Positions 25,725 through 34,474 of a stretch of 37,906 nucleotides of DNA are shown piece by piece; position 1 is the first letter of the stretch, and each line of letters starts with the position of its first letter. The notes beneath the pieces are model-generated. The model was not told the origin of the DNA. It did no database searches and saw nothing but the letters and a program-made list of their open reading frames with translations. A program made the translations under genes and the position numbers. This DNA comes from Pseudodesulfovibrio pelocollis (GTDB lineage: Bacteria; Desulfobacterota; Desulfovibrionia; Desulfovibrionales; Desulfovibrionaceae), in NCBI RefSeq assembly GCF_030282845.1, contig NZ_JASTWE010000036.1, positions 1 to 37,906 on the forward strand. The letters are read 5' to 3'.

Positions 25725-27929
25725 TCACTCCCGCGCGGCACCCATGCGGATCATGCGCAGCACGTCATATGAGTGGCGGCCCTCAAGGGCGTCGTGGACC
25801 GGGGTCAGGGCGTTCACGCCCTTGTCGCGGAAGGCGGCGAAGGTGTCGAGGATGCGGCTGATCTCGTCGTCGGGCAGGGCCACTGCCCGGCGGTAGTCGA
25901 GGCGGCCAAGGGCCACGGCCTGCGACAGGTGGTTCCAGACCGAGCCGGGCTTGAGGCCGCGCCGCGCCGCCACAGCCTCTGCATCCCCCAACGCCTCGAA
26001 GAGGGCCAGGGATTCCTCGGCCGTGGCCGTCAGCTCGGTGCTGGCGGGCCGCTCCAGCCGCTGCTGCCGCTTGGCCACCAGTTCCGGCGGAATCTCCGGG
26101 GTGGTGGGCGGGCGGCCGTACTTGTCGGCGTGGTCGCGCAGGCAGTCGAGAAAGGTCTGGCCGAAGCGGGCCAGCTTGACCTCGCCCACGCCGGTCATGC
26201 AGGCCATGGCGTCGAGGTCTTCGGGCCGGTAGCGGACCATGTCGAGCAGGGTCCTGTCCGGGAAGATGGCATAGGGCGGCACGCCCTGCTCCCCGGCCAC
26301 GCCAAGGCGCAGCTCGCGCAGGGAGTCGAACAGGGCCTGGGCCTCCTGGTCGGTGAGCACGTCATCTGCCGCCACCGGCCTGCGCGTCTTGGCGGCCCGG
26401 GCCGTCACCACCGGATCGGTGCGCAGCCGCACCCCGGCCTCGCCGCGCAGCACGGGCCAGGAGCGCTCATTGAGGGTCAGGGCGCTGTGTTGCTCCATGT
26501 CCACGGTCAGCAGGCCGGACGCGGCCAGCTGGCGGTAGACCGATTTCCATTGCTCCAGGGTCAGCTCGGTGCCGATCCCCCAGGTGGACAGCCCGGTGTG
26601 GCGGAAGCGGCGGGCGCGCTCGCTCTCCTTGCCCACCAGCACCTCGGCCAGATACGCGGCCCCGAACCGCTGGCCCGTGCGATAGATGTTGGAGAGCGCC
26701 TTTTGCGCGGCCACGGTGCCGTCCCAGGTCTCCACGGGGCTTAAGCAGGTGTCGCAATTGCCGCACGGCGCGGTGTGCTCGCCAAAATAGCCGAGCAGGG
26801 CCTGGCGGCGGCACCCGGCGGTTTCGAGAAAGGCGAAGAGCGAGCCGAGCTTGGCGTGCTCCACCCGCTTGCGCGTCTGGTCTGCCTCGCCGGACTCGAT
26901 CATGGAGCGCAGGATGGCGATGTCTTGCAACCCGAAGCAGAGCCAGGCCGAGGCGGGCAGCCCGTCGCGCCCGGCGCGGCCCGTTTCCTGGTGATACGCC
27001 TCCAGGCTCTTGGGCGGCTCCAGGTGGCAGACAAAGCGCACGTTGGGCTTGTCCACGCCCATGCCAAAGGCCACGGTGGCCACCATGACCATGCCCTCGC
27101 CGCGCATGAACCGCTCCTGGTTGCGGTGGCGATCCTGCTTGGAGAGCCCGGCGTGGTAGGGCAGGGCGGTGATGCCGTTCTTTTCGAGAAAGGCGGCGGT
27201 CTGCTCCACCTTCTTGCGGCTTAAGCGGTAGACGATGCCCGAATCGCCGGGGTGATGCTCGCGGATGAAGGCCAGCAGCTGGCGCTGGGGGTGCGCCTTG
27301 GGCTGCACCGCGTAGCGGATGTTTGGCCGATCAAACCCGGTGGCAAAGACCTGGGCCCGCTCAAGGCCGAGATTGCGCACGATGTCGCGCTGGGTGGGCT
27401 CGTCGGCCGTGGCTGTCAGGGCCAGCCGTGGCACGTCCGGGAACCGCTCGCCGATGACCGAAAGCTGCATGTATTCCGGCCGGAAATCGTGCCCCCACTG
27501 GGACACGCAGTGCGCCTCGTCGATGGCGAAGAGGCAGGGATTGCACCGGGCCAGCAGATCGAGAAAATCGGGTCGGCAGAGCCGCTCCGGGGCCACGTAG
27601 ACAAGATCGAGCTGGCCGCTGACCAGGGCCTGCTCCACATCCCGGGCGTCCTGCGGGTCCAGGGACGAATTGAGACAGGCGGCGCGCACGCCCATCTGGG
27701 TCAGCCCCTGCACCTGATCCTGCATCAGGGCGATGAGCGGGGAGACACACACCCCCACCCCGGGCCGGAGCATGGACGGAATCTGGTAGCACAGCGACTT
27801 GCCGCCGCCGGTGGGCATGAGCACCAGGGAGTCGCCCCCGGCCATGACATTGTCGATGATGGGTTGCTGTAGGCCGATGAAGTCGTCAAAGCCGAAGACC
27901 GAGCGCAGGATTTCGATGGGTGAGGACAT
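25725..27929 (-). CDS. recQ: ATP-dependent DNA helicase RecQ
   Basis: The 734-residue 3'-5' helicase acts in recombination and fork repair. Motif 0/I are present ([28 protein letters not shown] with Lys44), then DEAH in [23 protein letters not shown], and [10 protein letters not shown] of motif VI. The RecQ zinc site is C..Y..E....CGNCDTC. A winged-helix RQC part and an HRDC domain ([18 protein letters not shown]...[15 protein letters not shown]) follow. Beyond HRDC a further helix-turn-helix-like segment of about 90 residues ([28 protein letters not shown]) matches the extended RecQ form. ATG 27929 begins the conserved N-terminus, with no strong ribosome binding site. Both flanking genes are on different transcription units. 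Confidence 0.96.
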   Translation of the reverse strand: MSSPIEILRSVFGFDDFIGLQQPIIDNVMAGGDSLVLMPTGGGKSLCYQIPSMLRPGVGVCVSPLIALMQDQVQGLTQMGVRAACLNSSLDPQDARDVEQALVSGQLDLVYVAPERLCRPDFLDLLARCNPCLFAIDEAHCVSQWGHDFRPEYMQLSVIGERFPDVPRLALTATADEPTQRDIVRNLGLERAQVFATGFDRPNIRYAVQPKAHPQRQLLAFIREHHPGDSGIVYRLSRKKVEQTAAFLEKNGITALPYHAGLSKQDRHRNQERFMRGEGMVMVATVAFGMGVDKPNVRFVCHLEPPKSLEAYHQETGRAGRDGLPASAWLCFGLQDIAILRSMIESGEADQTRKRVEHAKLGSLFAFLETAGCRRQALLGYFGEHTAPCGNCDTCLSPVETWDGTVAAQKALSNIYRTGQRFGAAYLAEVLVGKESERARRFRHTGLSTWGIGTELTLEQWKSVYRQLAASGLLTVDMEQHSALTLNERSWPVLRGEAGVRLRTDPVVTARAAKTRRPVAADDVLTDQEAQALFDSLRELRLGVAGEQGVPPYAIFPDRTLLDMVRYRPEDLDAMACMTGVGEVKLARFGQTFLDCLRDHADKYGRPPTTPEIPPELVAKRQQRLERPASTELTATAEESLALFEALGDAEAVAARRGLKPGSVWNHLSQAVALGRLDYRRAVALPDDEISRILDTFAAFRDKGVNALTPVHDALEGRHSYDVLRMIRMGAARE

Positions 27930-28047
27930 AGGCGGTCACCCTAGGTCATCGCTCCCCGGAGCGCAAGGAAGGGGGCGCGGTGCCTCGGGATGCTTCAATT
28001 GTCCAATGTCAAACAAGTAATGATTATGGACTGTCTTCGAGGAAGGG

Positions 28048-28722
28048 CTATAGAGTGGCAAACAGAGGGTCAAGGTCTTTATATTTGGGGTTGGTCAGGA
28101 GGCTTTCAATTTGTGACTTCGTGACAAATCTATTAACCATTTCTTCTAATTGTCCCCAAACGCGCTTGGACCACTGATAGTATTCTTGCCTGGAGCAAGA
28201 AGGAGATAGTGGTGGAATGAAAGGAAATACTCCTGATAATGTTGTTATGACATCTCCAAACTGGAAGTTGGCATCATTGCTTTCTTCTGAAAATTTAAAT
28301 ACTACCCACAACTTGAACGCTGTTATGGCGTTTCGATCCTCTTTTGTCACTTTATTTGAAGTCTCTATGCCGAAAGATTCTGCAAGAAAAACTCCACATA
28401 GCAGAATGTACTCTGTATGACATTCACGCAGAGTAATTGTATTTTCTTTATCTAACTTTGCGTGCTTGATAAAGTTTTGAGGCTTCCTGAATTCTTTCCA
28501 TGCGATGCTCTGCTTCTCTTTAGAAAGAGGAGCCCACACACGTTTGAGAATGTCAAACCCCTCGTGTGGAGAGTCTTCCGACAAGTCGTGAAGAACCTGG
28601 TACGCTGCCGCAGCTAAAGTGTGCACGGCGACTAATTTCCCATTGCCGAAATATAAATCGATCGCACTTGTAAGCTGATCCAGAGCAGCATCAAATTTGG
28701 ATAATGTGATTTCTGTACCCAT
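28048..28722 (-). CDS. AT-rich gene of unknown function
   Basis: The 224-residue soluble protein is AT-rich in contrast to recQ and the def-fmt cluster around it, which suggests recent arrival. The N-terminal part (FDAALDQLTSAIDLYF...AVHTLAAAAYQVLHDL) and the NFIKHA motif at about residue 83 resemble a widespread uncharacterised family that I recall only as hypothetical proteins. The rest is helical with no catalytic motif I can identify. A good GGGGAGG lies four bases before the ATG. It stands alone. An abortive-infection or other accessory role would be a guess. Confidence 0.7.
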   Translation of the reverse strand: MGTEITLSKFDAALDQLTSAIDLYFGNGKLVAVHTLAAAAYQVLHDLSEDSPHEGFDILKRVWAPLSKEKQSIAWKEFRKPQNFIKHAKLDKENTITLRECHTEYILLCGVFLAESFGIETSNKVTKEDRNAITAFKLWVVFKFSEESNDANFQFGDVITTLSGVFPFIPPLSPSCSRQEYYQWSKRVWGQLEEMVNRFVTKSQIESLLTNPKYKDLDPLFATL

Positions 28723-28860
28723 GCTGCCTCCCCTTGCTCGCCAAGAACAGAAGCCCTTAGCTGACTTTGATAGTGGAGAAAATCGCTCATTTGATTCCTA
28801 ATATAAAAACAACTATAGCCCAAGTGCTTCTGCAAAAAATGCCGTGCCGGAACGCTTCGC

Positions 28861-29742
28861 CTACAGGTGGGTCCCTTCCGCCGTGGAGATGGTCCGGCCC
28901 GCGCCCGGGGTCTTGGCCTCCAGGTGCGCGGGCAGCAGGTACTCGGGCAGCAGGAAGCGCTCCAGGGCTGTCACCAGCTGGGTGTGGTCCACCAGGGTGT
29001 CGAGGCAGGGGCCGTGGGGCCGCTCGTTGAGCACGCCGTACACGGGCAGGGGATAGGCGTCCTGAATGCCGCTGGCCAGATCGCGGTAGCAGGCCACGGC
29101 GATGATCATGCGCGGCCGCATCTGGACCACGATGCGCCGGGCAATGGTGCCGCCCGTGGCGATGGCCAGGTTGACGCCGTAAGCGTCGTGCAGGTCGAGC
29201 AGCCCGGCGATGGGGCACAGGCCGCACCGCTTGCAGTTGTTGATGTCATAGGTCAGCCGGTGGCCGCACCGGGAGCTTTGCAGGCAATGCGGCATGAGCA
29301 GCAGCACTTCCTCGGGCCGGTAACGCCCCGCCTCGGCCTGGACCAATTCATTGTTGACGCTGATGAAGGAGAGCATGATGGACTGCTTGTCCACGCCCAG
29401 CAGCCGCCCGAGCAGGACCATCACCGGCAGGAAGAGCTTGACCGTCAACCCCCGGAAGCGATCGGCTCCGGGCAGCGGCCGCTTGGTGACGATGTTCAGG
29501 AACAGCCCCCAGTAGGCCACGGACACGAAGCCGATCAGCCCCACCACCAGCGCGCCCAGCACCCAGGACGCGGCCGGATGGATGTTGGCAAGGCCCAGGT
29601 AGGGCACCACCCACAGGGCGGCCAGAAAGAGACAGAACACGAAGCAGGTCCCGCTGATCAGGCCGATGAAGAGCCGCTTCCTGGCTTTGCGTATGCTGCG
29701 GGTCGGGTTTGCCATGGCTGTGTCGGATTGCTGGGGAGTCAT
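28861..29742 (-). CDS. DUF116 membrane protein with a cysteine cluster
   Basis: The 293-residue protein has two N-terminal membrane helices (about 24-48 and 58-84), then a cytoplasmic DUF116 domain. Cysteines 153, 159, 170, 173 and 176 (PHCLQSSRC; NNCKRCGLC) probably bind a metal or iron-sulfur cluster. IATGGTIARRIVV, RMIIAVACYRDL and VYGVLNERPHGPC are family-typical. The biochemical role of DUF116 is unknown. The family is known to lie next to fmt in delta-proteobacterial genomes, as here, so a link to translation initiation or N-terminal processing is possible. Start uncertain: ATG 29742 or ATG 29715, neither with a clear ribosome binding site. It is last in the def-fmt-GT9-DUF116 row. Confidence 0.85.
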   Translation of the reverse strand: MTPQQSDTAMANPTRSIRKARKRLFIGLISGTCFVFCLFLAALWVVPYLGLANIHPAASWVLGALVVGLIGFVSVAYWGLFLNIVTKRPLPGADRFRGLTVKLFLPVMVLLGRLLGVDKQSIMLSFISVNNELVQAEAGRYRPEEVLLLMPHCLQSSRCGHRLTYDINNCKRCGLCPIAGLLDLHDAYGVNLAIATGGTIARRIVVQMRPRMIIAVACYRDLASGIQDAYPLPVYGVLNERPHGPCLDTLVDHTQLVTALERFLLPEYLLPAHLEAKTPGAGRTISTAEGTHL

Positions 29743-29798
29743 CAAAGTCAGGGTAGCACGCCGTCGAAGTCGAGACAATGACGCGATGTCTGGCGGGG

Positions 29799-30764
29799 CT
29801 ACCGGGTGTCCTGGTCGCGCATCAGGTTCGACACGGTGTCCGCCACCGCGTCCACCGTGAACCCGGAGCGGAACATGACCGCGCCGCCCTCGTCGCTGGC
29901 CGGTCGCCACTTGGCGAAATTGGCCTCGTTGTCCAGATAGACCACCAGCCGTGGCGTGTTCCAGGCGCAGGCCAGATGCGCCGGGCCGGAATCGTTGCCC
30001 GCAAAGGCCCCTGCCCTGCGGATCAACTCTGCCGTGGCCGCCATGGAGCCGGTATAGTAGTGGACGGACTCCCCTTGGGGAATGGACCGCTCCACGTCGG
30101 GCCGTTCGCCCGGCATGCAGATGACGAAGACCTGCATCTGCCGCGAAATGTGCGCCACCGCGCCAGACCACACCGACAGGCTCCAGCCCATGCCGCCCTG
30201 GGAATCGCCAGTGGGATGGACCACAAGGTATCCGCCCGGCTGCGCGCCCGCCCCGGCCAACAATTCGCGCACCTCGGCCTCGGCGGCTGGCACGGGATGG
30301 AGCCGGGGGCGCTCCAGGACCACGGGCCTGCCCAGCGCGGCCGCCACAAGCTGCGCCCGGCTGTGCAGCCGAGGCACAGTCATGTCCTCGTCCACCCGCA
30401 CATGCAGATGCTGCCACGAGCCGCGCAGGGTGTATCCGGCGCGCAGGCCCACCCCGGCCAGCCGGGCCAGCACCTCGTTGCGCACGCCCCGGCGCAGGTG
30501 CAGGGACACGTCGTATCGCTCGCGGCGCAGGGCGCGCACCAGCCGGAACTGATCAGTCAGCGAGTCGCGCTTCTTGTTGAAGAGGTGAAACGAATCCACA
30601 CCGGGATCAGAGCCTACCAGATCAAGGCCCGCGCGATCCACCACCATGCCCACGAAACAGCCGGGATACGCACCCTTGAGCCAGGAGGCAACAGGCATGT
30701 TGAACAGCGTGTTGCCGATCATGCCGTTGTTGAAGAGAAGAAATCTGTTCGGGTGGCCTGTCAC
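29799..30764 (-). CDS. Glycosyltransferase family 9 (heptosyltransferase-like)
   Basis: The 321-residue protein has the two-domain GT-B layout of ADP-heptose:LPS heptosyltransferases: NNGMIGNTLFNMPVASWLK at the N-terminus, YDVSLHLRRGVRNEVLARLAGV in the first half, HPTGDSQGGMGWSL between domains, and the sugar-nucleotide motif FAGNDSGPAHLACAWNTPRLVVY near the end. It would add a sugar to the lipopolysaccharide core at the cytoplasmic membrane face; which sugar cannot be told. The GTG start has AGGGG about eight bases upstream and lies 10 bases after the fmt stop, so it is co-transcribed with def and fmt, an unusual partner for them. Confidence 0.88.
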   Translation of the reverse strand: MTGHPNRFLLFNNGMIGNTLFNMPVASWLKGAYPGCFVGMVVDRAGLDLVGSDPGVDSFHLFNKKRDSLTDQFRLVRALRRERYDVSLHLRRGVRNEVLARLAGVGLRAGYTLRGSWQHLHVRVDEDMTVPRLHSRAQLVAAALGRPVVLERPRLHPVPAAEAEVRELLAGAGAQPGGYLVVHPTGDSQGGMGWSLSVWSGAVAHISRQMQVFVICMPGERPDVERSIPQGESVHYYTGSMAATAELIRRAGAFAGNDSGPAHLACAWNTPRLVVYLDNEANFAKWRPASDEGGAVMFRSGFTVDAVADTVSNLMRDQDTR

Positions 30765-30774
30765 GCCTTCGCCC

Positions 30775-31743
30775 CTACCTGCATTTCTTCATGTAGCCGC
30801 AGGCAAAGGCCGTGGCGCTCATGGCCTTGCGCCCCTCGGGCTTGACCTCGGACGTCAGGTAGACCTTGTCCGCAGCGGCGATGCCGAGCCTGCCGTCCAT
30901 CTCGCCCAGCACCGTGCCGGGCGCGGCCTGCGCCGCCTGCTCCGACACCTCGCCAGGGGTCACGTTCAGGCGCAGGGGCTTGCCGTCCGGGCCGGTCCAG
31001 TCGAAATACGCGCCCGGCCACGGATACATGGCCCGAATCTGGTTATGGACGGCCTGGGCGGGCCGGTTCCAGTCGATGAGTCCCTCGCCCTTGTCCAGCT
31101 TCCTGGCATAGGTGGCCAGGGCATCGTCCTGGGGCGTGAAGGTGTAGGCACCGGTCTGCAACCGGGCCAGGGCCTCGCAGATGCAGATGCCGCCGAGCTT
31201 GGCCAGCTCGTCGTGGATGGTGCCCGCATGGTCGTTGTGGCCGATGCGCAGCGCCCGCTGGACCATGATCGGCCCGGTGTCGAGCCCGGCCTCCATCTTC
31301 ATGATGGAAATGCCGGTGACCACCTCGCCCGCCTCGATGGCCCGCTGGATGGGCGCGGCCCCGCGATACTTGGGCAAAAGCGAGGCATGGACGTTGAGCG
31401 GATACAGCGCGGGCACGTCGAGCACGGCCTGGGGCAGGATCAGCCCGTAGGCCGCCACCACCAGCACGTCCGGCGAAAGGGCGCGCAGCACCTCGATGTC
31501 CGCAAAATCCTTGAAATTCATCGGCTGGAACACGGGCAGCCCGCGCTCCGCGGCCACCTCCTTGACTGGCGAGGGCCTGCACTGCCTGCCGCGCCCGCAC
31601 GGCCTGTCCGGCTGGGTGTACACGCCCACCACCTCTGCCCCCGCAAACTCCAGCAGGATACGCAATGTCTCGGCCGCGAAATCCGGCGTGCCCATGAAGA
31701 CCGTGCGCAGCGGCCTCAAGGTCGGCTTGGCTACGCTTTCCAT
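30775..31743 (-). CDS. fmt: Methionyl-tRNA formyltransferase
   Basis: The 322-residue enzyme formylates initiator Met-tRNA with 10-formyl-tetrahydrofolate. The N-terminal transferase domain has VFMGTPDFAAETL, the folate loop VYTQPDRPCGRGRQ and the catalytic NVHASLLPKYRGAAPIQ segment (Asn, His), then GISIMKMEAGLDTGPI. The C-terminal domain has IRAMYPWPGAYF for tRNA binding. The ATG at 31743 overlaps the end of def by 13 bases and has AAAAGGCGG upstream. Start inferred from the family N-terminus. Confidence 0.96.
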   Translation of the reverse strand: MESVAKPTLRPLRTVFMGTPDFAAETLRILLEFAGAEVVGVYTQPDRPCGRGRQCRPSPVKEVAAERGLPVFQPMNFKDFADIEVLRALSPDVLVVAAYGLILPQAVLDVPALYPLNVHASLLPKYRGAAPIQRAIEAGEVVTGISIMKMEAGLDTGPIMVQRALRIGHNDHAGTIHDELAKLGGICICEALARLQTGAYTFTPQDDALATYARKLDKGEGLIDWNRPAQAVHNQIRAMYPWPGAYFDWTGPDGKPLRLNVTPGEVSEQAAQAAPGTVLGEMDGRLGIAAADKVYLTSEVKPEGRKAMSATAFACGYMKKCR

Positions 31744-32228
31744 TTGACCGCCTTTTTCCTGTACATGGCCCGCTTCAGCCGACCGGCCCGGTCCGCGATG
31801 GTGATGCCGTCCAGGTGGTCGATCTCGTGCTGGAGCACGATGGCCAGAAATCCGTCGGTGTCGATGCAGACCGGCTTGCCGTCCGGCCCCATGCCCGTGA
31901 CCTTGACCCGTTCCTTGCGCAGCACCGTCCCGGTGAATTCCGGGCAGCTCAGGCACCCTTCCTCGGACTCCACCTCGCCCTCGCACTCCACTATCTCGGG
32001 GTTGATCAGCACGCGCAGATCACCGCGCAGCTTCGGCCCGGTCTGGTCCACGCAGATGAGCCGGATGGACCGCCCCACCTGGGGCGCGGCCAGACCCACG
32101 CCATCGCCCTCGTACATGGTCTCGATCATGTCCTCGATGAGTTGCCGCAACTCCGGCGTGACCTCGGCCACTGGCTCGGCCTTGCCCGCCAGGATGTCGT
32201 CAGGCCATGTGCATATGTCGAGTTTCAT
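31731..32228 (-). CDS. def: Peptide deformylase
   Basis: The 165-residue metalloenzyme removes the formyl group from nascent proteins. Motif 1 is GVGLAAPQVG. Motif 2 is EGCLSCPE, where the Cys of EGCLS binds the metal; the following Cys-Pro-Glu differs from the more common Val-Pro-Gly. Motif 3 is QHEIDHLDG with both metal histidines. ATG 32228 begins MKLDICTWPDDIL, the typical N-terminus. A longer in-frame extension runs through the repeat region upstream and is not credible. It overlaps fmt, forming a def-fmt unit. Confidence 0.95.
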   Translation of the reverse strand: MKLDICTWPDDILAGKAEPVAEVTPELRQLIEDMIETMYEGDGVGLAAPQVGRSIRLICVDQTGPKLRGDLRVLINPEIVECEGEVESEEGCLSCPEFTGTVLRKERVKVTGMGPDGKPVCIDTDGFLAIVLQHEIDHLDGITIADRAGRLKRAMYRKKAVKWKA

Positions 32229-32234
32229 TATGGT

Positions 32235-32277
32235 ATGCCTCCGGCGGCCAGGGAACCTTTTGAAAAAGGCTCCCTGG
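32235..32277. repeat. Dispersed GC-rich repeat, copy 2, with hairpin
   Basis: ATGCCTCCGGCGGCCAGGG (32235-32253) is identical to 6942-6960. From 32248, CCAGGGA-CCTTTT pairs with AAAAGG-TCCCTGG (ends 32277). In this copy the repeat begins only seven bases upstream of the def start codon, so it covers the position of the ribosome binding site (GGAGG on the minus strand, 32240-32244). Confidence 0.7.
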
Positions 32278-32284
32278 ACCCTCC

Positions 32285-32316
32285 AAAACTTTTTGGCGCT
32301 CCGCCGCCCGGAAGGG
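32285..32316 (+). repeat. 32-nt repeat, left member of an inverted pair
   Basis: It begins AAAACTTTTTGGCG and ends GAAGGG. It matches the reverse complement of 32536-32567 at 28 of 32 positions. Confidence 0.7.
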
Positions 32317-32535
32317 CAGGCGGAAACGGATGAAAAAGACGGCGGCGGAGAGGGCGTTGCAAAGCTAGGCCGCGCCGCTGCCGTCCGAATCAGTACAGAA
32401 ATAATCCCGAAAGAGCAAAAGGCGAGAGCGGCAGAAAAAAACATCCGGTTTTTGCGACAGCTCTCATCGCAAGCCCGGCTCCCTCGCCCCCGCGCGACCC
32501 CCTACGCCGCCATCCATCCCTTTCTTGCCCGGCTA

Positions 32536-32567
32536 CCCTTCCAGGCGGCGTAGACCCAAAAAGTTTT
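32536..32567 (-). repeat. 32-nt repeat, right member of an inverted pair
   Basis: Read on the minus strand it begins AAAACTTTTTGGGT and ends GAAGGG, 33 bases past the aspS stop. With 32285-32316 it brackets a 219-bp segment. Confidence 0.7.
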
Positions 32568-32599
32568 TCCCCCGGAATCTTCCTCCCCTCCCCGCGCCC

Positions 32600-34423
32600 C
32601 TACCCTTCCTTCTTCTCCCGCAGGCGGATGCCGAGTTCGCGGAGTTGCTTGCTCGGTACTTCGGACGGGGCTTCGGTCATGAGGCAGGTGGCCTTTTGGG
32701 TTTTGGGGAAGGCGATGACATCGCGGATGGATTTGGAGCCGGTGATGATCATGATCAGCCGGTCGAGCCCGAAGGCGATGCCGCCGTGCGGGGGTGCCCC
32801 GAATTTGAGGGCGTCCATGAGGAAGCCGAATTTTTCGCGCGCCTCGTCGCCGTCGATGCCCAGGGCGGCGAACATGATGCGCTGCTGTTCGGCGGTGTGG
32901 ATGCGGATGGAGCCGCCGCCAACCTCGTAGCCGTTGATGACCATGTCATAGGCGCGGGCCAGGGCGTTGCCCGGGTCGGTGGCCAGGGTGGCCATCTGGT
33001 CGGGCTTGGCCGAGGTGAAGGGGTGGTGCCGGGCCACGTAGCGTTTTTCGTCCGGGTTGTATTCGAGCAGGGGGAAGTCTGTGATCCAGACGGGCTTGAA
33101 GACCTTGGGATCGATGAGGCCGAAGCGCTCGCCCAGTTCGCAGCGCAGGTTGCCCAGGGCGGCGTTGGCGATGTCGGCGGACCCGGCCTGGAAGAAGAGG
33201 ATGTCGCCGGGCTTGCAGTCGGTACGCTGGCGCAGGGTGGCGATCTCGTCTTCGGAGAAGAACTTGACGATGGGCGACTGCCACTCGCCGTCTTCCTTGA
33301 CCTTGATCCAGGCCAGCCCCTTGGAGCCGTAGATCTCGACGAACTTGGTGTAGTCGTCGATTTCTTTTCGGGACAGTTCACCGCCGCCGGGCACGACCAT
33401 GACCTTGACCAGTTCGGACGAGGCAAAGACCTTGAACCCGGAGTTTTTGAAGGCGTCGGTGATGTCGATGTGCTTGAGGCCGAAGCGCAGGTCGGGCTTG
33501 TCCACGCCATAGTCGCGCATGGCGTCGGCGTAGGTCATGCGAGGGAATTCGTCGGGCAGGGCCGCGCCGATGGTCTCGGCGAAGATTTTCCTGACCAGTC
33601 CTTCGGCCATGTCCTGGATCATGGCCTCGTCGGCAAAGCTCATCTCGATGTCGATCTGGGTGAACTCGGGCTGGCGGTCGGCGCGCAGGTCCTCGTCGCG
33701 GAAGCATTTAACGATCTGGAAATAGCGGTCCATGCCCGAGACCATGAGCATCTGCTTGAAGAGCTGGGGCGACTGGGGCAGGGCGTAGAACTCGCCCTGG
33801 TTGACCCGGCTGGGCACCAGGAAGTCGCGCGCGCCCTCGGGGGTGGACTTGGTCAGCACCGGGGTCTCGATTTCGAGGAAGCCCAGCGCGTCGAGGTAAC
33901 GGCGCACGGCCTGGGCGGCCTTGTTGCGGATGACGAAGTTGCGAGCCAGACTCGGACGGCGCAGGTCGAGAAAGCGGTACTTGAGGCGCAGGTTCTCGCC
34001 CACCTCGACCCGGTCCTCGATGGGAAAGGGCGGGGTCTCGGAGGTGTTGAGGAGCTTGTATTCCTCCACCTCGATCTCCACCGCGCCGGTGATCAGGTTC
34101 TTGTTGGCCATGCCGTCCGGCCGCATGCGCACCACTCCCTTGACCGCCACCACATATTCGGCGCGGATGGCGTGGGCGCGCTCGTGCACGTCCGCATTGC
34201 CTTCGGGGTTGAAGACCACCTGGGTCAGCCCCTCGCGGTCGCGCAGGTCGAGGAAGATGAGCCCGCCGTGGTCGCGCCGGAACTGGACCCAGCCCATGAG
34301 GCAGACCCGATCGCCCAGGTCGGCGGCTGTCAGTTGGTTGTTGTGGTGGGTGCGCCGCCAGCCAGCCAGATCCTCGATGACGCGAAATTCGTTGTAGTCT
34401 CTCTCTTCCTGCTGTTCAGCCAT
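32600..34423 (-). CDS. aspS: Aspartyl-tRNA synthetase
   Basis: The 607-residue class IIb synthetase charges tRNA-Asp. The N-terminal OB-fold anticodon-binding domain carries MGWVQFRRDHGGLIFLDLRDREG. Motif 1 and the flipping loop follow (IETPVLTKSTPEGARDFLVPSR), then QSPQLFKQMLMVSGMDRYFQIVKCFRDEDLRADRQPEFTQID (motif 2), the bacterial GAD insertion, and the closing FGLDRLIMI motif 3. Length is typical of bacterial AspRS. GGAGAG precedes the ATG at a somewhat long distance. It follows hisS by 51 bases on the same strand, a common pairing. Whether it also charges tRNA-Asn was not resolved. Confidence 0.97.
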   Translation of the reverse strand: MAEQQEERDYNEFRVIEDLAGWRRTHHNNQLTAADLGDRVCLMGWVQFRRDHGGLIFLDLRDREGLTQVVFNPEGNADVHERAHAIRAEYVVAVKGVVRMRPDGMANKNLITGAVEIEVEEYKLLNTSETPPFPIEDRVEVGENLRLKYRFLDLRRPSLARNFVIRNKAAQAVRRYLDALGFLEIETPVLTKSTPEGARDFLVPSRVNQGEFYALPQSPQLFKQMLMVSGMDRYFQIVKCFRDEDLRADRQPEFTQIDIEMSFADEAMIQDMAEGLVRKIFAETIGAALPDEFPRMTYADAMRDYGVDKPDLRFGLKHIDITDAFKNSGFKVFASSELVKVMVVPGGGELSRKEIDDYTKFVEIYGSKGLAWIKVKEDGEWQSPIVKFFSEDEIATLRQRTDCKPGDILFFQAGSADIANAALGNLRCELGERFGLIDPKVFKPVWITDFPLLEYNPDEKRYVARHHPFTSAKPDQMATLATDPGNALARAYDMVINGYEVGGGSIRIHTAEQQRIMFAALGIDGDEAREKFGFLMDALKFGAPPHGGIAFGLDRLIMIITGSKSIRDVIAFPKTQKATCLMTEAPSEVPSKQLRELGIRLREKKEG

Positions 34424-34474
34424 GTCTGCTCTCTCCGGGTGTATTGCGTGGGGCCGCGGACGGCTTTTGTGTTG

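Larger units (their letters stand above)
32229..32599. other. 371-bp gap between aspS and def filled with repeats
   Basis: No gene is seen. It contains the 19-mer repeat (32235-32253), a hairpin at 32248-32277, an inverted pair of a 32-nt repeat (32285-32316 and 32536-32567) and a TACGCCGCC/GGCGGCGTA pair at 32503-32511 and 32544-32552. Promoter elements of def could not be picked out. Confidence 0.7.

Noticed and set aside
28632-28835. Small 67-codon minus-strand frame upstream of the AT-rich gene at 28048
   Set aside because: It overlaps the start of that gene in another frame, has no ribosome binding site, and lacks coding character.
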